Below the pieces are notes generated by a model. The model was not told the origin of the DNA and did no database searches. It saw nothing but the letters and a program-made list of their open reading frames with translations. A stretch of DNA of 64,000 nucleotides from CAVPUA01 sp963828015 (GTDB lineage Bacteria; Actinomycetota; Actinomycetes; Mycobacteriales; Jatrophihabitantaceae): NCBI GenBank assembly GCA_963828015.1, contig CAWHCD010000004.1:1-64000 (forward strand), written 5' to 3'. Within the stretch, counting starts at the first letter, position 1. Every line of letters starts with the position of its first letter. Positions 9,802 through 18,771 of this stretch are shown in pieces. Position numbers and translations under genes: made by a program.

Positions 9802-10443
9802 ATGATGGAGCTCATGCGGGCGGACCTGTACGAGACCATCTACCGCCGCCGAGACGTCCGGGCGCAGTTCACCGGCGCCCCGATCGATGACGAGGCGCTG
9901 CGTCGGGTCCTGTCGGCCGCCCACGCCGCCCCGAGCGTCGGGTTGACGCAGCCGTGGGACTTCATCCTCGTCCGGGATACGGAGCTGCGCGAGCGCTTCC
10001 ACGCCCACGTCGACAGTGAGCGGCAGACGTTTCTCGCCTCACTCGATGCCGACCGGGCCGCGACCTTCGAGCGCATCAAGATCGAAGGAATCCTCGAATC
10101 GACGCTCGGGGTCGTCGTCACCTACGACCCGAGCCGGGGTTCACCCGCGGTGCTGGGCCGCCACGCGATCGCCAACGCCGGCTTGTACTCGGCCTGCCTA
10201 GCGATCGAAAACCTGTGGCTGGCGGCCACTGTGGAGGAACTCGCGGTCGGCTGGGTGTCCTTCTACCGCGAACCGTTCCTGCGCGAGCTGCTGTCGATCC
10301 CCGACCACCTCGTCCCGGTCGCCTGGTTGTGCGTCGGGCCGGTGACCCATCTGGAGACCGTGCCCGATCTCGAACGCCTCGGTTGGCGCAACCGGCGCCC
10401 GCTCGAGGACGTCCTGCACCACGATCGGTACCAGGCCCGCTGA
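9802..10443 (+). CDS. bluB: 5,6-dimethylbenzimidazole synthase
   Basis: BluB is a flavin-destroying nitroreductase-fold enzyme that converts reduced FMN and O2 into dimethylbenzimidazole, the lower ligand of cobalamin. The 213-residue protein carries the family's features: YRRRDVRAQF near the N-terminus, APSVGLTQPWDF around residue 50, GRHAIANAGLYSACLAIENLWLAA in the middle and GWVSFYREPFL after it. The start could be any of the ATGs at 9802, 9805 or 9814. The gene begins two bases after the amidase stop. No other cobalamin synthesis gene and no cobalamin riboswitch is seen nearby, so it may support lower-ligand exchange or a pathway encoded elsewhere. Confidence 0.9.
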   Translation: MMELMRADLYETIYRRRDVRAQFTGAPIDDEALRRVLSAAHAAPSVGLTQPWDFILVRDTELRERFHAHVDSERQTFLASLDADRAATFERIKIEGILESTLGVVVTYDPSRGSPAVLGRHAIANAGLYSACLAIENLWLAATVEELAVGWVSFYREPFLRELLSIPDHLVPVAWLCVGPVTHLETVPDLERLGWRNRRPLEDVLHHDRYQAR

Positions 10444-10501
10444 CCCGTTCGTCAGCCGTGGTACATCGTGTTGCGGTTGACCTAAGAACCCGAAGACTGC
10501 G

Positions 10502-11179
10502 CTAGCTGCTCAGCGCACCGATCCCCTTGCCAAGAACAACCACTCCGATGACCAACAACAGCACGGCCATCACCGTCGCGTTGTTCTGGGTCAACCAGAC
10601 CCGCAGCTCGTTCAACGGCCGCTCCATCCGCTCTCGCGCCGACAGGTAGGCCAGCACCGGAATGGCGACCGTGCTGACCGCGATCAGCGTGAACACCGCG
10701 ACGACGACCACCTCGTCACCGCCGGACAGATGCGCGGCGCCGATGATCGTCCCCGCGCTCAGACACATGAGCAGGTTCTTCGGATTGACCCCGGAGAGCA
10801 GGAAGCCCAGCCCCAGCGCCTTGCCGAACGTGAACGACTCGATCGAGTCCATCCACTTGGGCATCGCTCCGGTCTCGCCCGCCTTGGGCCGCGAGCGCCA
10901 CTGGCGGGCGGCGAGCAGGATAAGCAGGATCCCGAACACCAGCTTGAGCACCGACGAGACCGTCGACGGCTGACCGCTCGAGGTGTTTCCGGCCTGGCCG
11001 ACCAGCAGCAGGACGAGCACCGTCACGACCACCACGCCGGCGATCCAACCGATCAGGAACCCCGTGCTGGTACGTGTCGCCTCCCGCGAGAGCAGCATGA
11101 GGATGACCGCGATGATCGGGATCGGACTGATCGCAATACCAAGTGCCAATGGCAGTAGATCGCCGATGACCGTGCCCAT
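10502..11179 (-). CDS. GAP-family (Sap-type) integral membrane protein
   Basis: A 225-residue polytopic membrane protein with about six hydrophobic segments, beginning DLLPLALGIAISPIPIIAVILML and carrying SGVNPKNLLMCLSAG in the third quarter, both typical of the GAP/Sap family (sulfolipid-1-addressing protein) and related to LysE-like exporters. In mycobacteria, members help move glycolipids; the substrate here is unknown. Start ATG 11179. It is convergent with bluB, with 58 bases between the stops, and 20 bases downstream of the phosphoesterase gene on the same strand, so it may be co-transcribed with it. Confidence 0.75.
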   Translation of the reverse strand: MGTVIGDLLPLALGIAISPIPIIAVILMLLSREATRTSTGFLIGWIAGVVVVTVLVLLLVGQAGNTSSGQPSTVSSVLKLVFGILLILLAARQWRSRPKAGETGAMPKWMDSIESFTFGKALGLGFLLSGVNPKNLLMCLSAGTIIGAAHLSGGDEVVVVAVFTLIAVSTVAIPVLAYLSARERMERPLNELRVWLTQNNATVMAVLLLVIGVVVLGKGIGALSS

Positions 11180-11199
11180 GGGCGCTCCGTCCGTTTGCG

Positions 11200-11928
11200 C
11201 TAGAGCGTAATGGCTTCGCGGTCGGTCGCCGACGTCCAGAACGCGCTGCCCTCATCCAGATCCAGCACGATGTAGGCCGGGACCGTTCCCGGCTGCTGCC
11301 CCGGATTGAAGAGCCAGGTCGGCCCGATGCGTTGCGACCAGCCGCCCCCATCCACGAACGGCGCCTGGTGGATGTGACCGGTGAGGATCAGGTCGGGCTG
11401 GAAGCGGGGAATCCACGCGGCCAGCACCTCATCGCCGAAGTCGCGGCGTCCACTCCACGCGAGCGGTGAACCGGTGGGCGGGGAGTGGTAGATCCACACC
11501 CAGCGCTTCTTGGGCAGCTGGGCGTCCACCTCGAGCCGGGCATCGAGCTTCTGCTGCCCGAGCGGACCGTCCCACCAGGGGCAGATCGTGAACAGGGTGT
11601 CACCGATGTAGTAGGAATCGCCGTCGACGTGAACACCATCGGATCCGGCGCGGGCCAGCCACCGAGCCGTCTTCTCACCGTCGGAATCCCGAGCGTCCAG
11701 ATCATGGTTACCCGACGAACTGAGCACGATCGTCTGCGCACCGAGCGCGCGCAGGTGCGCCGTGACCGCTACCGCCTGCGCGCTCAACGGAACGGCAGAG
11801 CGGATATCGAGTAGGTCGCCGGCGATCACGACCGCGTCGATGCCCCGGGCGGGGTCGGTGGCGGCGGTGACCAGCCAGTCGAACTGCCGTAGCCGGTAAT
11901 GCAGGTCGGAGACGAGCAACAGTCTCAT
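11200..11928 (-). CDS. Calcineurin-like metallophosphoesterase
   Basis: This 242-residue protein has the two-metal phosphoesterase signature in order: SDLHYR (residues 7-12, D-x-H), VIAGDLLD (GD-x), SSGNHDLD (GNHD), IYHSPP (H) and LTGHIHQAP (GHIH). It has no signal peptide, so it acts in the cytoplasm. Such proteins hydrolyse phosphomono- or diesters; the substrate cannot be read from the sequence. It ends 20 bases before the GAP-family gene and starts 13 bases after the cNMP-binding gene, all on one strand, suggesting one transcript of three genes. A cyclic nucleotide as substrate is conceivable given that neighbour, but this is speculation. Confidence 0.85.
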   Translation of the reverse strand: MRLLLVSDLHYRLRQFDWLVTAATDPARGIDAVVIAGDLLDIRSAVPLSAQAVAVTAHLRALGAQTIVLSSSGNHDLDARDSDGEKTARWLARAGSDGVHVDGDSYYIGDTLFTICPWWDGPLGQQKLDARLEVDAQLPKKRWVWIYHSPPTGSPLAWSGRRDFGDEVLAAWIPRFQPDLILTGHIHQAPFVDGGGWSQRIGPTWLFNPGQQPGTVPAYIVLDLDEGSAFWTSATDREAITL

Positions 11929-11941
11929 CGCGGTGGATACA

Positions 11942-12430
11942 TCAGTACGGGGCCTCGTCTTCCCGGTCCGACCCGAGGTCAGCCGGATTGCCCTGGGTGT
12001 GGGTCAGCGACTCGAGCACGACATCGACGACGGCCAGGTGGTCGCTGCGGTCGGAGTACTGCGCCCGGACGTCGACGAGGTAGTGCGTCAGGCTGTCCAG
12101 GCGCCGTGCCAGCATCTGGGCCACCGAGTAGGCCACCTCGGGCCACATCCGCAGAAACTGCTCGGGCTCGTCGCAGACCCGGAACCGGCACTCGCTCACC
12201 GTGCGGACCGAGGCGGTGGCCGTCGTGTCGAGCAGGGTGGCCATTTCACCGAAGATGGCACCGGGCTCATCGAGGACGGCGAACGTCACGTTGTTGCGGC
12301 TGACCTCGACCGTGCCGGCGACGAGCACATACAGCTTGCCGCGGCTTTCGCCTTCGTAGAGAACCGTCGTGCCGGGCGGGATGACGAGTTCGGGCAGACT
12401 GGCCGATGCCGCCAGGATGTTGTCCAGCAC
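11942..12430 (-). CDS. Stand-alone cyclic-nucleotide-binding domain protein
   Basis: A 162-residue protein that is essentially one cNMP-binding domain: LVIPPGTTVLYEGESRGKLYVLVAGTVEVSRN near the start and the phosphate-binding cassette region GAIFGEMATLLDTTATASVRT at about residues 60-80. It ends in a helical tail (VAQMLARRLDSLTHYLVDVRAQ). There is no helix-turn-helix, so it is not a CRP-type regulator; it may be a sensor subunit that works through a partner. The start is GTG 12430. It is the first gene of a minus-strand run ending with the GAP protein, and the frameshifted TetR gene lies 56 bases upstream. Confidence 0.85.
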   Translation of the reverse strand: MLDNILAASASLPELVIPPGTTVLYEGESRGKLYVLVAGTVEVSRNNVTFAVLDEPGAIFGEMATLLDTTATASVRTVSECRFRVCDEPEQFLRMWPEVAYSVAQMLARRLDSLTHYLVDVRAQYSDRSDHLAVVDVVLESLTHTQGNPADLGSDREDEAPY

Positions 12431-12486
12431 TCGCGCTCCCCACCAGCCTCCGGCCTGGGCAGCCGGGATCAGCAGAATACCCGCTG

Positions 12487-13123
12487 CTAGCGCTGCGCCC
12501 CGATCGCCCGCGCGGCCTCAGCCTCACTCAACGCCCGACCGCGCAACTCGGCGCGGAATCGGCCGTCCGAGACCGGGCGCATACCGGCGATGGTCAGCTC
12601 GAGCTGCCGGCGCCAAGCCAGCGGGGCAATCCCCCGGGTGCTCTCGATGACTCCGCGCAGCGACCAGAACAGGACGGTCAGATCGGCCCGGACGACGTCG
12701 GGACGGATCTGCCCGTGCTCCTGGGCCGAGACGAGCAGATGGGCCATGATGGCGCGGAACTCGTGCAGGGCGGCGAGCTGGGCATCGGACTGGTTCCAGA
12801 GCCGGTCGAGGTAGCCCAGTTGCTCGGCTTGAAACTCGGCCGCACTCCACAGCAGCTCCTCCAACCCGGTGCCATCCGTGCGCGTAGCCGCGTCCTGCGC
12901 GAGCCGCAGCAAGCGCACTCGACCCTCGCCGACGACCTCGTCGATCAGCGCCTGCTTGGTCGGGAAGCGCCGGTACAACGTGCCCATTCCGACTCCGGCG
13001 CGGCGCGCCACCTCCTCGACGCTGCCTTCGGTGCCGTGCTCGGCGAAAACCTGCTCCAGCCGCAGTCAGGATCTTCTCGCGGTTCTCGGCCGCATCGCGG
13101 CGCAGCGGCTTGGTGGTGATCAT
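12487..13123 (-). pseudogene. TetR-family repressor, one-base frameshift
   Basis: The start ATG at 13123 overlaps the stop of the MFS gene (ATGA), so the two are translationally coupled. The N-terminus reads RRDAAENREKILTAA, then the frame breaks. In the other frame it continues EQVFAEHGTEGSVEEVARRAGVGMGTLYRRFPTKQALIDEV, a clean TetR helix-turn-helix, followed by a ligand domain that ends at 12487. Deleting one base of the CC at 13056-13057 gives a continuous protein of about 211 residues. It presumably represses the preceding efflux gene. The single lesion looks like a sequence error, but a real loss of the repressor would leave the pump constitutive. Confidence 0.8.
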
Positions 13124-14595
13124 TCCGGCAGGTCACCGACAATCGTCGCGGCCGGGACCAGCGCCGCTTCAGGGTGCGACATCGCCAACTGCTCGGCCTG
13201 CGCCGGATCACCCGAGGCCCGCAACCGCGGAATGAAGAGGGTGGCGATCGGCGCCAGCACGGCGATCCCGGCCAGCATCAGGAAACCGGCGGTGTATCCG
13301 GCTTCCTTCGGGTACCCGTCCGGAAGCAGCGTGGCGGTGATGACGCTGGCCAGCAAGGCGGCCCCGATCGCCCCGCCGATGGTCCGGATGTTGGCGTTCA
13401 TCCCGCTGGCTACCCCGGTCTGGCTGGCTGGAACGGCCTCCACGACGATGCTCGACATAGCGGCGAAGGCCAGCCCGAACGATGCGCCGAGCAGCCCCAT
13501 CGCGATGGCGATCTCCCAGATGTACTGGTGGGCCAGTCCCAGCATCAGGAACGGGACCACGCCGATCAGCGTGCCGACCATGAGCACGGCCTTCGCCCCG
13601 AAGCGCGCGGCCAGGCGACCCGAGAAGACGCCGGCGAAGAACATGGCGACCGTCATCGGCAAGATGATGAGTCCACCCTCGGTGACGCTCGAGCCGAAGC
13701 CGTAACCCACCGAGGACGGGGTCTGAACGAAGGCCGGGATGAAGGCGAAGACCGAGTAGAGGCCGATGCCGACGAGGAAGGCCACCAGGTTGGTGCTCCA
13801 GACCGCCTGGATCCGCATCATGTGCATGTCGATCAAGGGCTGCCGTGAGTGCAGCTCGACGAAGACCCAGATGACGCAGAGGACCACCGCGGCCACCAGC
13901 AGCCCGATGACCTTGCTCGAACCCCAGCCCCAGTCCGGCGCCTCGCTCACGCCCAGCAACAGAGCGACCAGCCAGGCCGAAAGCAGCACGGCAGCCAACC
14001 AGTTGATGCGACCGGCGACGCGACTGGGCGACTCCGGAATCACCACGAACGTGGCCACCGCGGCGATGATCACCACCGCGGCCGGGATCCAGAAAATCCA
14101 GTGATAGTTGAAGGTGTTGACGATCGGGCCGGCCAGGACGGCGCCGAGGCCACCGCCGATCGCGACCAAGGTGGCGAGCAGGCCGACGGCCCCGGCCACC
14201 TTCTCGCGGGGGAACTGGTCGCGGATCACCCCGAAGCCCAGCGGGATGACACCACCGCCGACGCCCTGGATGACCCGAGCGATGATCATGACGCCGACCG
14301 TGGTCGCCAGCGCGGCCAGGATGGACCCGGCGGCGAGAATGGCCAGGGCAGCGACCAGCACCTTCTTCTTGCCCATCATGTCGCCGATCCGGCCGACGAT
14401 GGGCGTGCAGACCGACGCCGAGAGCAGGTAGGCCGTCAGGACCCAGGTAACCGTGTCCTGGCTTGTGTTCAACTCGTGCTGCAGCAGCGGCAGGATCGGA
14501 GCGACCAGCGACTGCAGCAACGCGTAGGCGACCACGCCGGTAGCCAGGACCGCGAAGGTCAACTGATTCGACACGGGCTTGGTCGAACGGGGCAT
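13120..14595 (-). CDS. MFS multidrug-type exporter (DHA2-like)
   Basis: This 491-residue membrane protein has about 14 hydrophobic segments, an N-terminal AILPLLQHEL-type first helix region and the MFS motif GRIGDMMGKKKVL after helix 2, followed by IARVIQGVGGG, the antiporter motif of helix 5. It should expel small toxic compounds using the proton gradient. I chose ATG 14595 because an AAGGAG lies nine bases upstream; the GTG at 14613 would place that site inside the gene. The last base pairs overlap the start of the TetR repressor gene, a common pump/repressor operon. The substrate is unknown. Confidence 0.88.
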   Translation of the reverse strand: MPRSTKPVSNQLTFAVLATGVVAYALLQSLVAPILPLLQHELNTSQDTVTWVLTAYLLSASVCTPIVGRIGDMMGKKKVLVAALAILAAGSILAALATTVGVMIIARVIQGVGGGVIPLGFGVIRDQFPREKVAGAVGLLATLVAIGGGLGAVLAGPIVNTFNYHWIFWIPAAVVIIAAVATFVVIPESPSRVAGRINWLAAVLLSAWLVALLLGVSEAPDWGWGSSKVIGLLVAAVVLCVIWVFVELHSRQPLIDMHMMRIQAVWSTNLVAFLVGIGLYSVFAFIPAFVQTPSSVGYGFGSSVTEGGLIILPMTVAMFFAGVFSGRLAARFGAKAVLMVGTLIGVVPFLMLGLAHQYIWEIAIAMGLLGASFGLAFAAMSSIVVEAVPASQTGVASGMNANIRTIGGAIGAALLASVITATLLPDGYPKEAGYTAGFLMLAGIAVLAPIATLFIPRLRASGDPAQAEQLAMSHPEAALVPAATIVGDLPE

Positions 14596-14666
14596 GGCCG
14601 ACGGCTCCTTCACGCAACCGGAGCACGCTCTCCGGATCCGGGCCCAGCCTAGGCGATCAAGCGGAG

Positions 14667-15542
14667 TTAGGGTTCCGCATGCGCGAGCGGTATGGCGTGG
14701 GTCACACTCGTGAGGACCTCGCTCAGGGAGGCGTCGACCTTCAGCTGCGCCCGTTCGTCACCGCGGGTCGGGCCCTGGTTGACGATGACGATCGGAATCC
14801 CCCGCTCCGAGGCGCGGATGACGAAGCGATAGCCGGACATGACCTTCAGCGAGGAACCCAGCACCAGCAACGCCCCGGCCCCGTCGACCAGCTCGAAGCA
14901 CCGAACCACCCGATCGGCCGGCACGGTCTCGCCGAAGAACACGACATCGGGCTTGAGCGGGCCCGCGCCGCACGCCCGGCAGTCGACCATGACGAAGCGG
15001 TCGAGCTCGCGATCGTCGATCTCGGCGTCACCGTCGGGGTTGATCATCTCGATCCGGGCGTCGAAGCCCGGGTTGGCCGCGCGCAGTTGACGGTCCAGCT
15101 CACGCCGCGCGGTCGCCTCACCGCAGTTCAGGCAGATCGCCCGGCTCAGCCCACCGTGCAGCTCGAGCACGTCCGGGCTGCCCGCGGCCTGATGCAGTCC
15201 GTCGACGTTCTGGGTGATGAGCGCGCGCACCGCGCCGCTGTGTTGCAGCCGGGCCAGGGCCCGATGCCCGGCGTTCGGGCGGGCTCGGTCCATGGCCGCC
15301 CACCCGAGGTAGCTGCGGGCCCAGTAGCGGCGCCGGGCGGCCGGGTCGGAGGTGAATGAGAGGTAGGTCATCGGGGTGTTGCGCCGCTGCGCCCCGCTCG
15401 GACCGCGGTAGTCGGGAATCCCGGAGTCGGTCGAGAGGCCGGCGCCCACGAGCGCGACCACCCCGCCCTCGGCACTCGCTGCGCTGATCGTCTCGGCGAC
15501 CAGCTGCGCCGCCAGCCGCACGTCGGTGATCGGCTCGGCCAT
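14667..15542 (-). CDS. Sirtuin, NAD-dependent protein deacylase (Sir2 family)
   Basis: A 291-residue Sir2 enzyme that removes acyl groups from lysines using NAD+. Visible motifs: GAGLSTDSGIPDYRG (residues 32-46), TQNVDGLHQ with ELHGG (catalytic His), zinc cysteines in CLNCG and CRACG spaced by about 50 residues, and VFFGETVP, VLGSSLKV and VNQGPT of the Rossmann part. The long spacing of the zinc pairs and the motifs suggest the SIRT4-like class. Start ATG 15542. It is followed by the MFS gene 71 bases on and preceded by the MarR gene 27 bases away, all on the minus strand. Confidence 0.92.
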   Translation of the reverse strand: MAEPITDVRLAAQLVAETISAASAEGGVVALVGAGLSTDSGIPDYRGPSGAQRRNTPMTYLSFTSDPAARRRYWARSYLGWAAMDRARPNAGHRALARLQHSGAVRALITQNVDGLHQAAGSPDVLELHGGLSRAICLNCGEATARRELDRQLRAANPGFDARIEMINPDGDAEIDDRELDRFVMVDCRACGAGPLKPDVVFFGETVPADRVVRCFELVDGAGALLVLGSSLKVMSGYRFVIRASERGIPIVIVNQGPTRGDERAQLKVDASLSEVLTSVTHAIPLAHAEP

Positions 15543-15569
15543 GCCCTCCAGCCTACGAGCGCGGTGGGT

Positions 15570-16004
15570 TCACAGCAGCCGGTTGAGGATGTGCAGCAGC
15601 CGGGCCAGCGAGTCGACGTCCTGCTGGGGCAACTCGCTGAGCAGAGCGCGGAACCGTTCGATGCGCGCTTGCCGCACTGCCCGGATCCGCTCCTGCCCGA
15701 AGGGAGTCAGCCGCAGCGATTGGGCGCGCGCGTCCGAACTGTCGGCCGCGCGCTCGATCAGGCCCAGCCCCTCGAGGGCGCGGACCTGCCGGCTGACCGC
15801 GGCCTTGTCGATGCCGAAGTAGTCGACCAGGTCGGCAGCGCGGGCCGGTGCGGTGTCACTGATCTGGGCCAGGGTGGAGTAGGAGGCGGCGTCCAGGTCG
15901 GGGTGCACCTGCTCGGCGACCTCGCGCCCCAGTGACGAGCCCCGGCGCAGCAGCAGGCCCACCTCGCGCTCGATCGCGGAGTATTCGCCCACCTCGCCGG
16001 CCAT
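15570..16004 (-). CDS. MarR-family transcriptional regulator
   Basis: A 144-residue winged-helix regulator: the helix-turn-helix APARAADLVDYFGIDKAAVSRQVRALEGLGLIER lies at about residues 53-86, with the wing after it (DARAQSLRLT). I chose ATG 16004 because a GGAGG stands four bases upstream; in-frame starts at 16043 and 16046 have no such site and run into the operator. The gene is divergent from a cytochrome P450, with an inverted repeat between them, so it probably represses that enzyme and itself and responds to a small aromatic or lipophilic ligand. Confidence 0.88.
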   Translation of the reverse strand: MAGEVGEYSAIEREVGLLLRRGSSLGREVAEQVHPDLDAASYSTLAQISDTAPARAADLVDYFGIDKAAVSRQVRALEGLGLIERAADSSDARAQSLRLTPFGQERIRAVRQARIERFRALLSELPQQDVDSLARLLHILNRLL

Positions 16005-16032
16005 CGGACCTCCGTCGTCCGTTGCGGCTTTG

Positions 16033-16047
16033 GTTGACCGCATCAAC
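16033..16047 (+). promoter_or_regulatory. Inverted repeat, candidate MarR operator
   Basis: GTTGA-CCGCA-TCAAC, a palindrome with a five-base spacer, lies in the 84-bp gap between the divergent MarR and P450 start codons. The size and TTGA/TCAA ends are typical of MarR sites. The assignment to this regulator is by position only. Confidence 0.5.
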
Positions 16048-16088
16048 TGGTGCGGCTACCTTAGCGGCGAGCAGAGCGGAGCCCAACC

Positions 16089-17357
16089 ATGACCGATTTC
16101 AAGACCATCGACTACTTCACCGATGAGGCCACGACCCTCTATCCGTACGACTTCTACAGCCTCTTGCACGAGAACGACGCCCGGGTCTGGGTCGAGCCGA
16201 AGCACGGCGTCGCGCTGGTCACCGGTTATGACGAGGCCATGGCCGTGCTGCGCGATCCGGCCACCTTCTCCTCCTGCAACCTGGTCGCGGGACCGACGCC
16301 GTCGTTCCCGGTGGCCTTCGAGGGTGACGACATCACCGAGACCGTCGAGCTGTACCGCGACGGGCTGCCGCAAAGCGATCAGATCGTCACCTTCGACCCG
16401 CCCAAGCACACCGCGCACCGTGCGCTGCTCATGGGGCTGATCACGCCCAAGCGCCTCAAGGAGAACGAGGACTTCATCTGGCGCCTCGCCGACCGGCAGC
16501 TCGACGTGATCCTGCCGCTGGGCAAGGCCGAGTTCATCAACGACTTCGGTCAGGCCTACGCCCTGCTCGTGGTGGCCGACCTGCTGGGCGTGCCCGAAGC
16601 CGACCACGAGCCGCTGCTCAACCGGATGGGCCGCGGGATGGTCGGCAACCCCATCCCCGAGCCGGACCCGGAGACGCTGCACTCGCTGTCCCCGCTCTAT
16701 GACTACTTCATCGGCAAGATCGAGGAGCTGCGCAAGGCGCCGCAGAACGACATCCTGACCGGCATGGCCACGGCGACCTTCCCCGACGGCACCGTCCCGG
16801 AGCCGATCGAGGTCGCCCGCATCGCCTCGAACCTCTTCGCCGCCGGCCAGGAGACCACCGTGCGACTGATGGGCACGGCGCTGCAACGCATCTGCGAGGA
16901 CCCCGAGCTGCAGCAGAAGCTGCGCGACAACCGCGATCTGCTGCCCAAGTTCATCGAAGAGGTGATGCGCACCGAAGGCCCGATCAAGGGCGAGTTCCGC
17001 CTGACTCGCAAGCGCACCACCCTCGGCGGGGTCGATCTGGCCGCCGGCACCGTGATCATGTTGCTGAACGGGGCAGCCAACCGGGATCCGCGCCAGTTCG
17101 AGAACCCGCAGGAGTTCTGGATCGAGCGGCCGAACGTGCGGCGCCACCTGGGTTTCGGCCTCGGTATCCACACCTGCCCCGGCGCGCCGCTGGCCCGCTC
17201 CGAGGTCCGCATCAGCATCGAGCGCCTCTTCGACCGGACGTCGAACATCCGCATCTCTGAAGAGGAGCACGGTCCGCCCGGTGCGCGCCGGTACACCTAC
17301 ATGCCGACGTACATGTTCCGGGGCGTCACCAAGCTGTTCCTGGAGTTCACGCCGTAG
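16089..17357 (+). CDS. Cytochrome P450
   Basis: A 422-residue soluble bacterial P450. The I-helix oxygen-activation motif FAAGQETT is at about residues 255-262, the ExxR pair is in FIEEVMRTEG and the heme loop is FGLGIHTCPGAPLAR with the cysteine ligand at residue 363. It hydroxylates or otherwise oxidises a lipophilic substrate using electrons from a ferredoxin encoded elsewhere; no ferredoxin gene adjoins. The ATG follows a CGGAG nine bases upstream. It is divergently transcribed from a MarR gene that likely controls it. Its 3' end overlaps the convergent MFS gene by 11 bases. The CYP family cannot be assigned by eye. Confidence 0.93.
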   Translation: MTDFKTIDYFTDEATTLYPYDFYSLLHENDARVWVEPKHGVALVTGYDEAMAVLRDPATFSSCNLVAGPTPSFPVAFEGDDITETVELYRDGLPQSDQIVTFDPPKHTAHRALLMGLITPKRLKENEDFIWRLADRQLDVILPLGKAEFINDFGQAYALLVVADLLGVPEADHEPLLNRMGRGMVGNPIPEPDPETLHSLSPLYDYFIGKIEELRKAPQNDILTGMATATFPDGTVPEPIEVARIASNLFAAGQETTVRLMGTALQRICEDPELQQKLRDNRDLLPKFIEEVMRTEGPIKGEFRLTRKRTTLGGVDLAAGTVIMLLNGAANRDPRQFENPQEFWIERPNVRRHLGFGLGIHTCPGAPLARSEVRISIERLFDRTSNIRISEEEHGPPGARRYTYMPTYMFRGVTKLFLEFTP

Positions 17358-18771
17358 CGACCGAGGCATCCTCGTCGGGCATCTTCAGCGTGTTGCGGAT
17401 CGTCAACGCCGCCAGCACGCCACCGCCGGCGCACATGAACGCGCAGATGATCGCGGCGGTGCGGAAGCCGGCGGCGAACTGCGCCGGATACAGGTAGGCG
17501 TCGCCGGTCAGTGACGAGACCAGCGGCAGCAGCGCCACGGCGATCAACCCGCCCGCTCGCGCGACGTCGTTGTTCACCGCCGAGGCGATCCCGGAGTGGC
17601 CCCCGGGGGCCGAGCTCATGGCCGTGGACGTCAGCGGTGCCACCGTGATCACCAACCCGATGCTGAGCACCAGCACGCCGGGGAGCACGCCGGTGAGGTA
17701 GTTGCCGTCGGTCGAGGAGCGCGTCAGCAGGTACAGGCCCGCGCCGGCAATGATCGGACCCACCGACATCTGCAGTCGCGGGCCGATCCGGGCCGCCAAC
17801 CGCCCCGACCGGGCCGAGAACAACAACATCATGAGGGTCAACGGCAGCAGCGAGAGCCCGGCCTGCAGCGGCGTGTAGCCGTTCACCTGCTGCAGTTGCA
17901 CCGGCAGCAGGAACAGGGCGCCGGCCAGTGCGGCATAGACGAGGAAGGTGACCAGGTTGGTCGCGACGAACTGCTGCGACGTGAACAGGGTGGGCGGCAG
18001 CATCGGATTGCGGCTGTGCCGCTCGGTCAGGATGAACGCCACGATGCCCACCACCGAGAGCACCAGGCCGGTGATGATGGCCGGGCTGGTCCAGCCCGCA
18101 CTGGGCGCCTCGATCAGCGAATAGGTCAAGGACCCCAGTCCGATCACCGCCCACGTCGCACCGGGTAGGTCGATCCGACCCTTGTTCGAGGGGTCGAGGG
18201 ACTCGGGGACGTGGCGGCGGCTGATCCACAGGACGGCGGCCGACAGGGGCAGGTTGATGATGAAGACCCAGCGCCAGGAGCCGACCGCGAGCAGGTAACC
18301 GCCGACCAGCGGGCCGGCCGCGGCCGCCACCCCGCCCAGGCCCGACCAGGCCCCGATCGCCCGCGAGCGGTCGGCCGGGGCGAAGGAGGCCTGCAGGATT
18401 GCCAGCGAGCCGGGCGTCAGCAGCGCCCCGCCCACCCCCTGCAGCGCCCGGGCGCCGATCAGGAAACCGGCCGTGGGTGCGACCGCGCAGAGCATCGAGG
18501 CCAGCGCGAACCAGACGACGCCGATCATGAAGATCCTCTTTCGGCCGAAGCGGTCGCCCAGGGTCCCGCCCAGCAGCAGGAACGCGGCCAGGGTCAGGGT
18601 GTAGGCGGTCACCACCCATTGCAGAGAGGCCACGTCGGAGTGGAAGTCCTTGCCGATGGTGGGCAAGGCGATGCCCACCACCGTGGCGTCCAGCGAGGCG
18701 ACGCCCGAGCCGAGCACCGTGGCCGCCAGCACCCACCGGCCCCGCGCGCTGGAGTACTGCAGATCGGTCAT
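17347..18771 (-). CDS. MFS drug-type exporter (DHA2, EmrB/QacA-like)
   Basis: A 474-residue, roughly 14-helix transporter. It shows the family's first-helix VLGSGVASLDATVVGIALPTI, motif A GGTLGDRFGRKRIF, LQGVGGALLTPGSLAIL and motif C-like GLGGVAAAAGPLVGG. Expected role: proton-coupled export of hydrophobic or cationic compounds. The ATG at 18771 overlaps the stop of the LtrA gene (ATGA), so translation is coupled to it. The 3' end overlaps the convergent P450 gene by 11 bases. The same frame runs on upstream without a stop through the broken LtrA gene to 20355, but that is an accident of its frameshift; the start chosen here matches the family. Confidence 0.9.
   Translation of the reverse strand: MTDLQYSSARGRWVLAATVLGSGVASLDATVVGIALPTIGKDFHSDVASLQWVVTAYTLTLAAFLLLGGTLGDRFGRKRIFMIGVVWFALASMLCAVAPTAGFLIGARALQGVGGALLTPGSLAILQASFAPADRSRAIGAWSGLGGVAAAAGPLVGGYLLAVGSWRWVFIINLPLSAAVLWISRRHVPESLDPSNKGRIDLPGATWAVIGLGSLTYSLIEAPSAGWTSPAIITGLVLSVVGIVAFILTERHSRNPMLPPTLFTSQQFVATNLVTFLVYAALAGALFLLPVQLQQVNGYTPLQAGLSLLPLTLMMLLFSARSGRLAARIGPRLQMSVGPIIAGAGLYLLTRSSTDGNYLTGVLPGVLVLSIGLVITVAPLTSTAMSSAPGGHSGIASAVNNDVARAGGLIAVALLPLVSSLTGDAYLYPAQFAAGFRTAAIICAFMCAGGGVLAALTIRNTLKMPDEDASVATA

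Noticed and set aside
9500..10000. Cobalamin riboswitch near bluB
   Set aside because: bluB begins two bases after the amidase stop, leaving no leader, and no B12-box-like sequence was seen.
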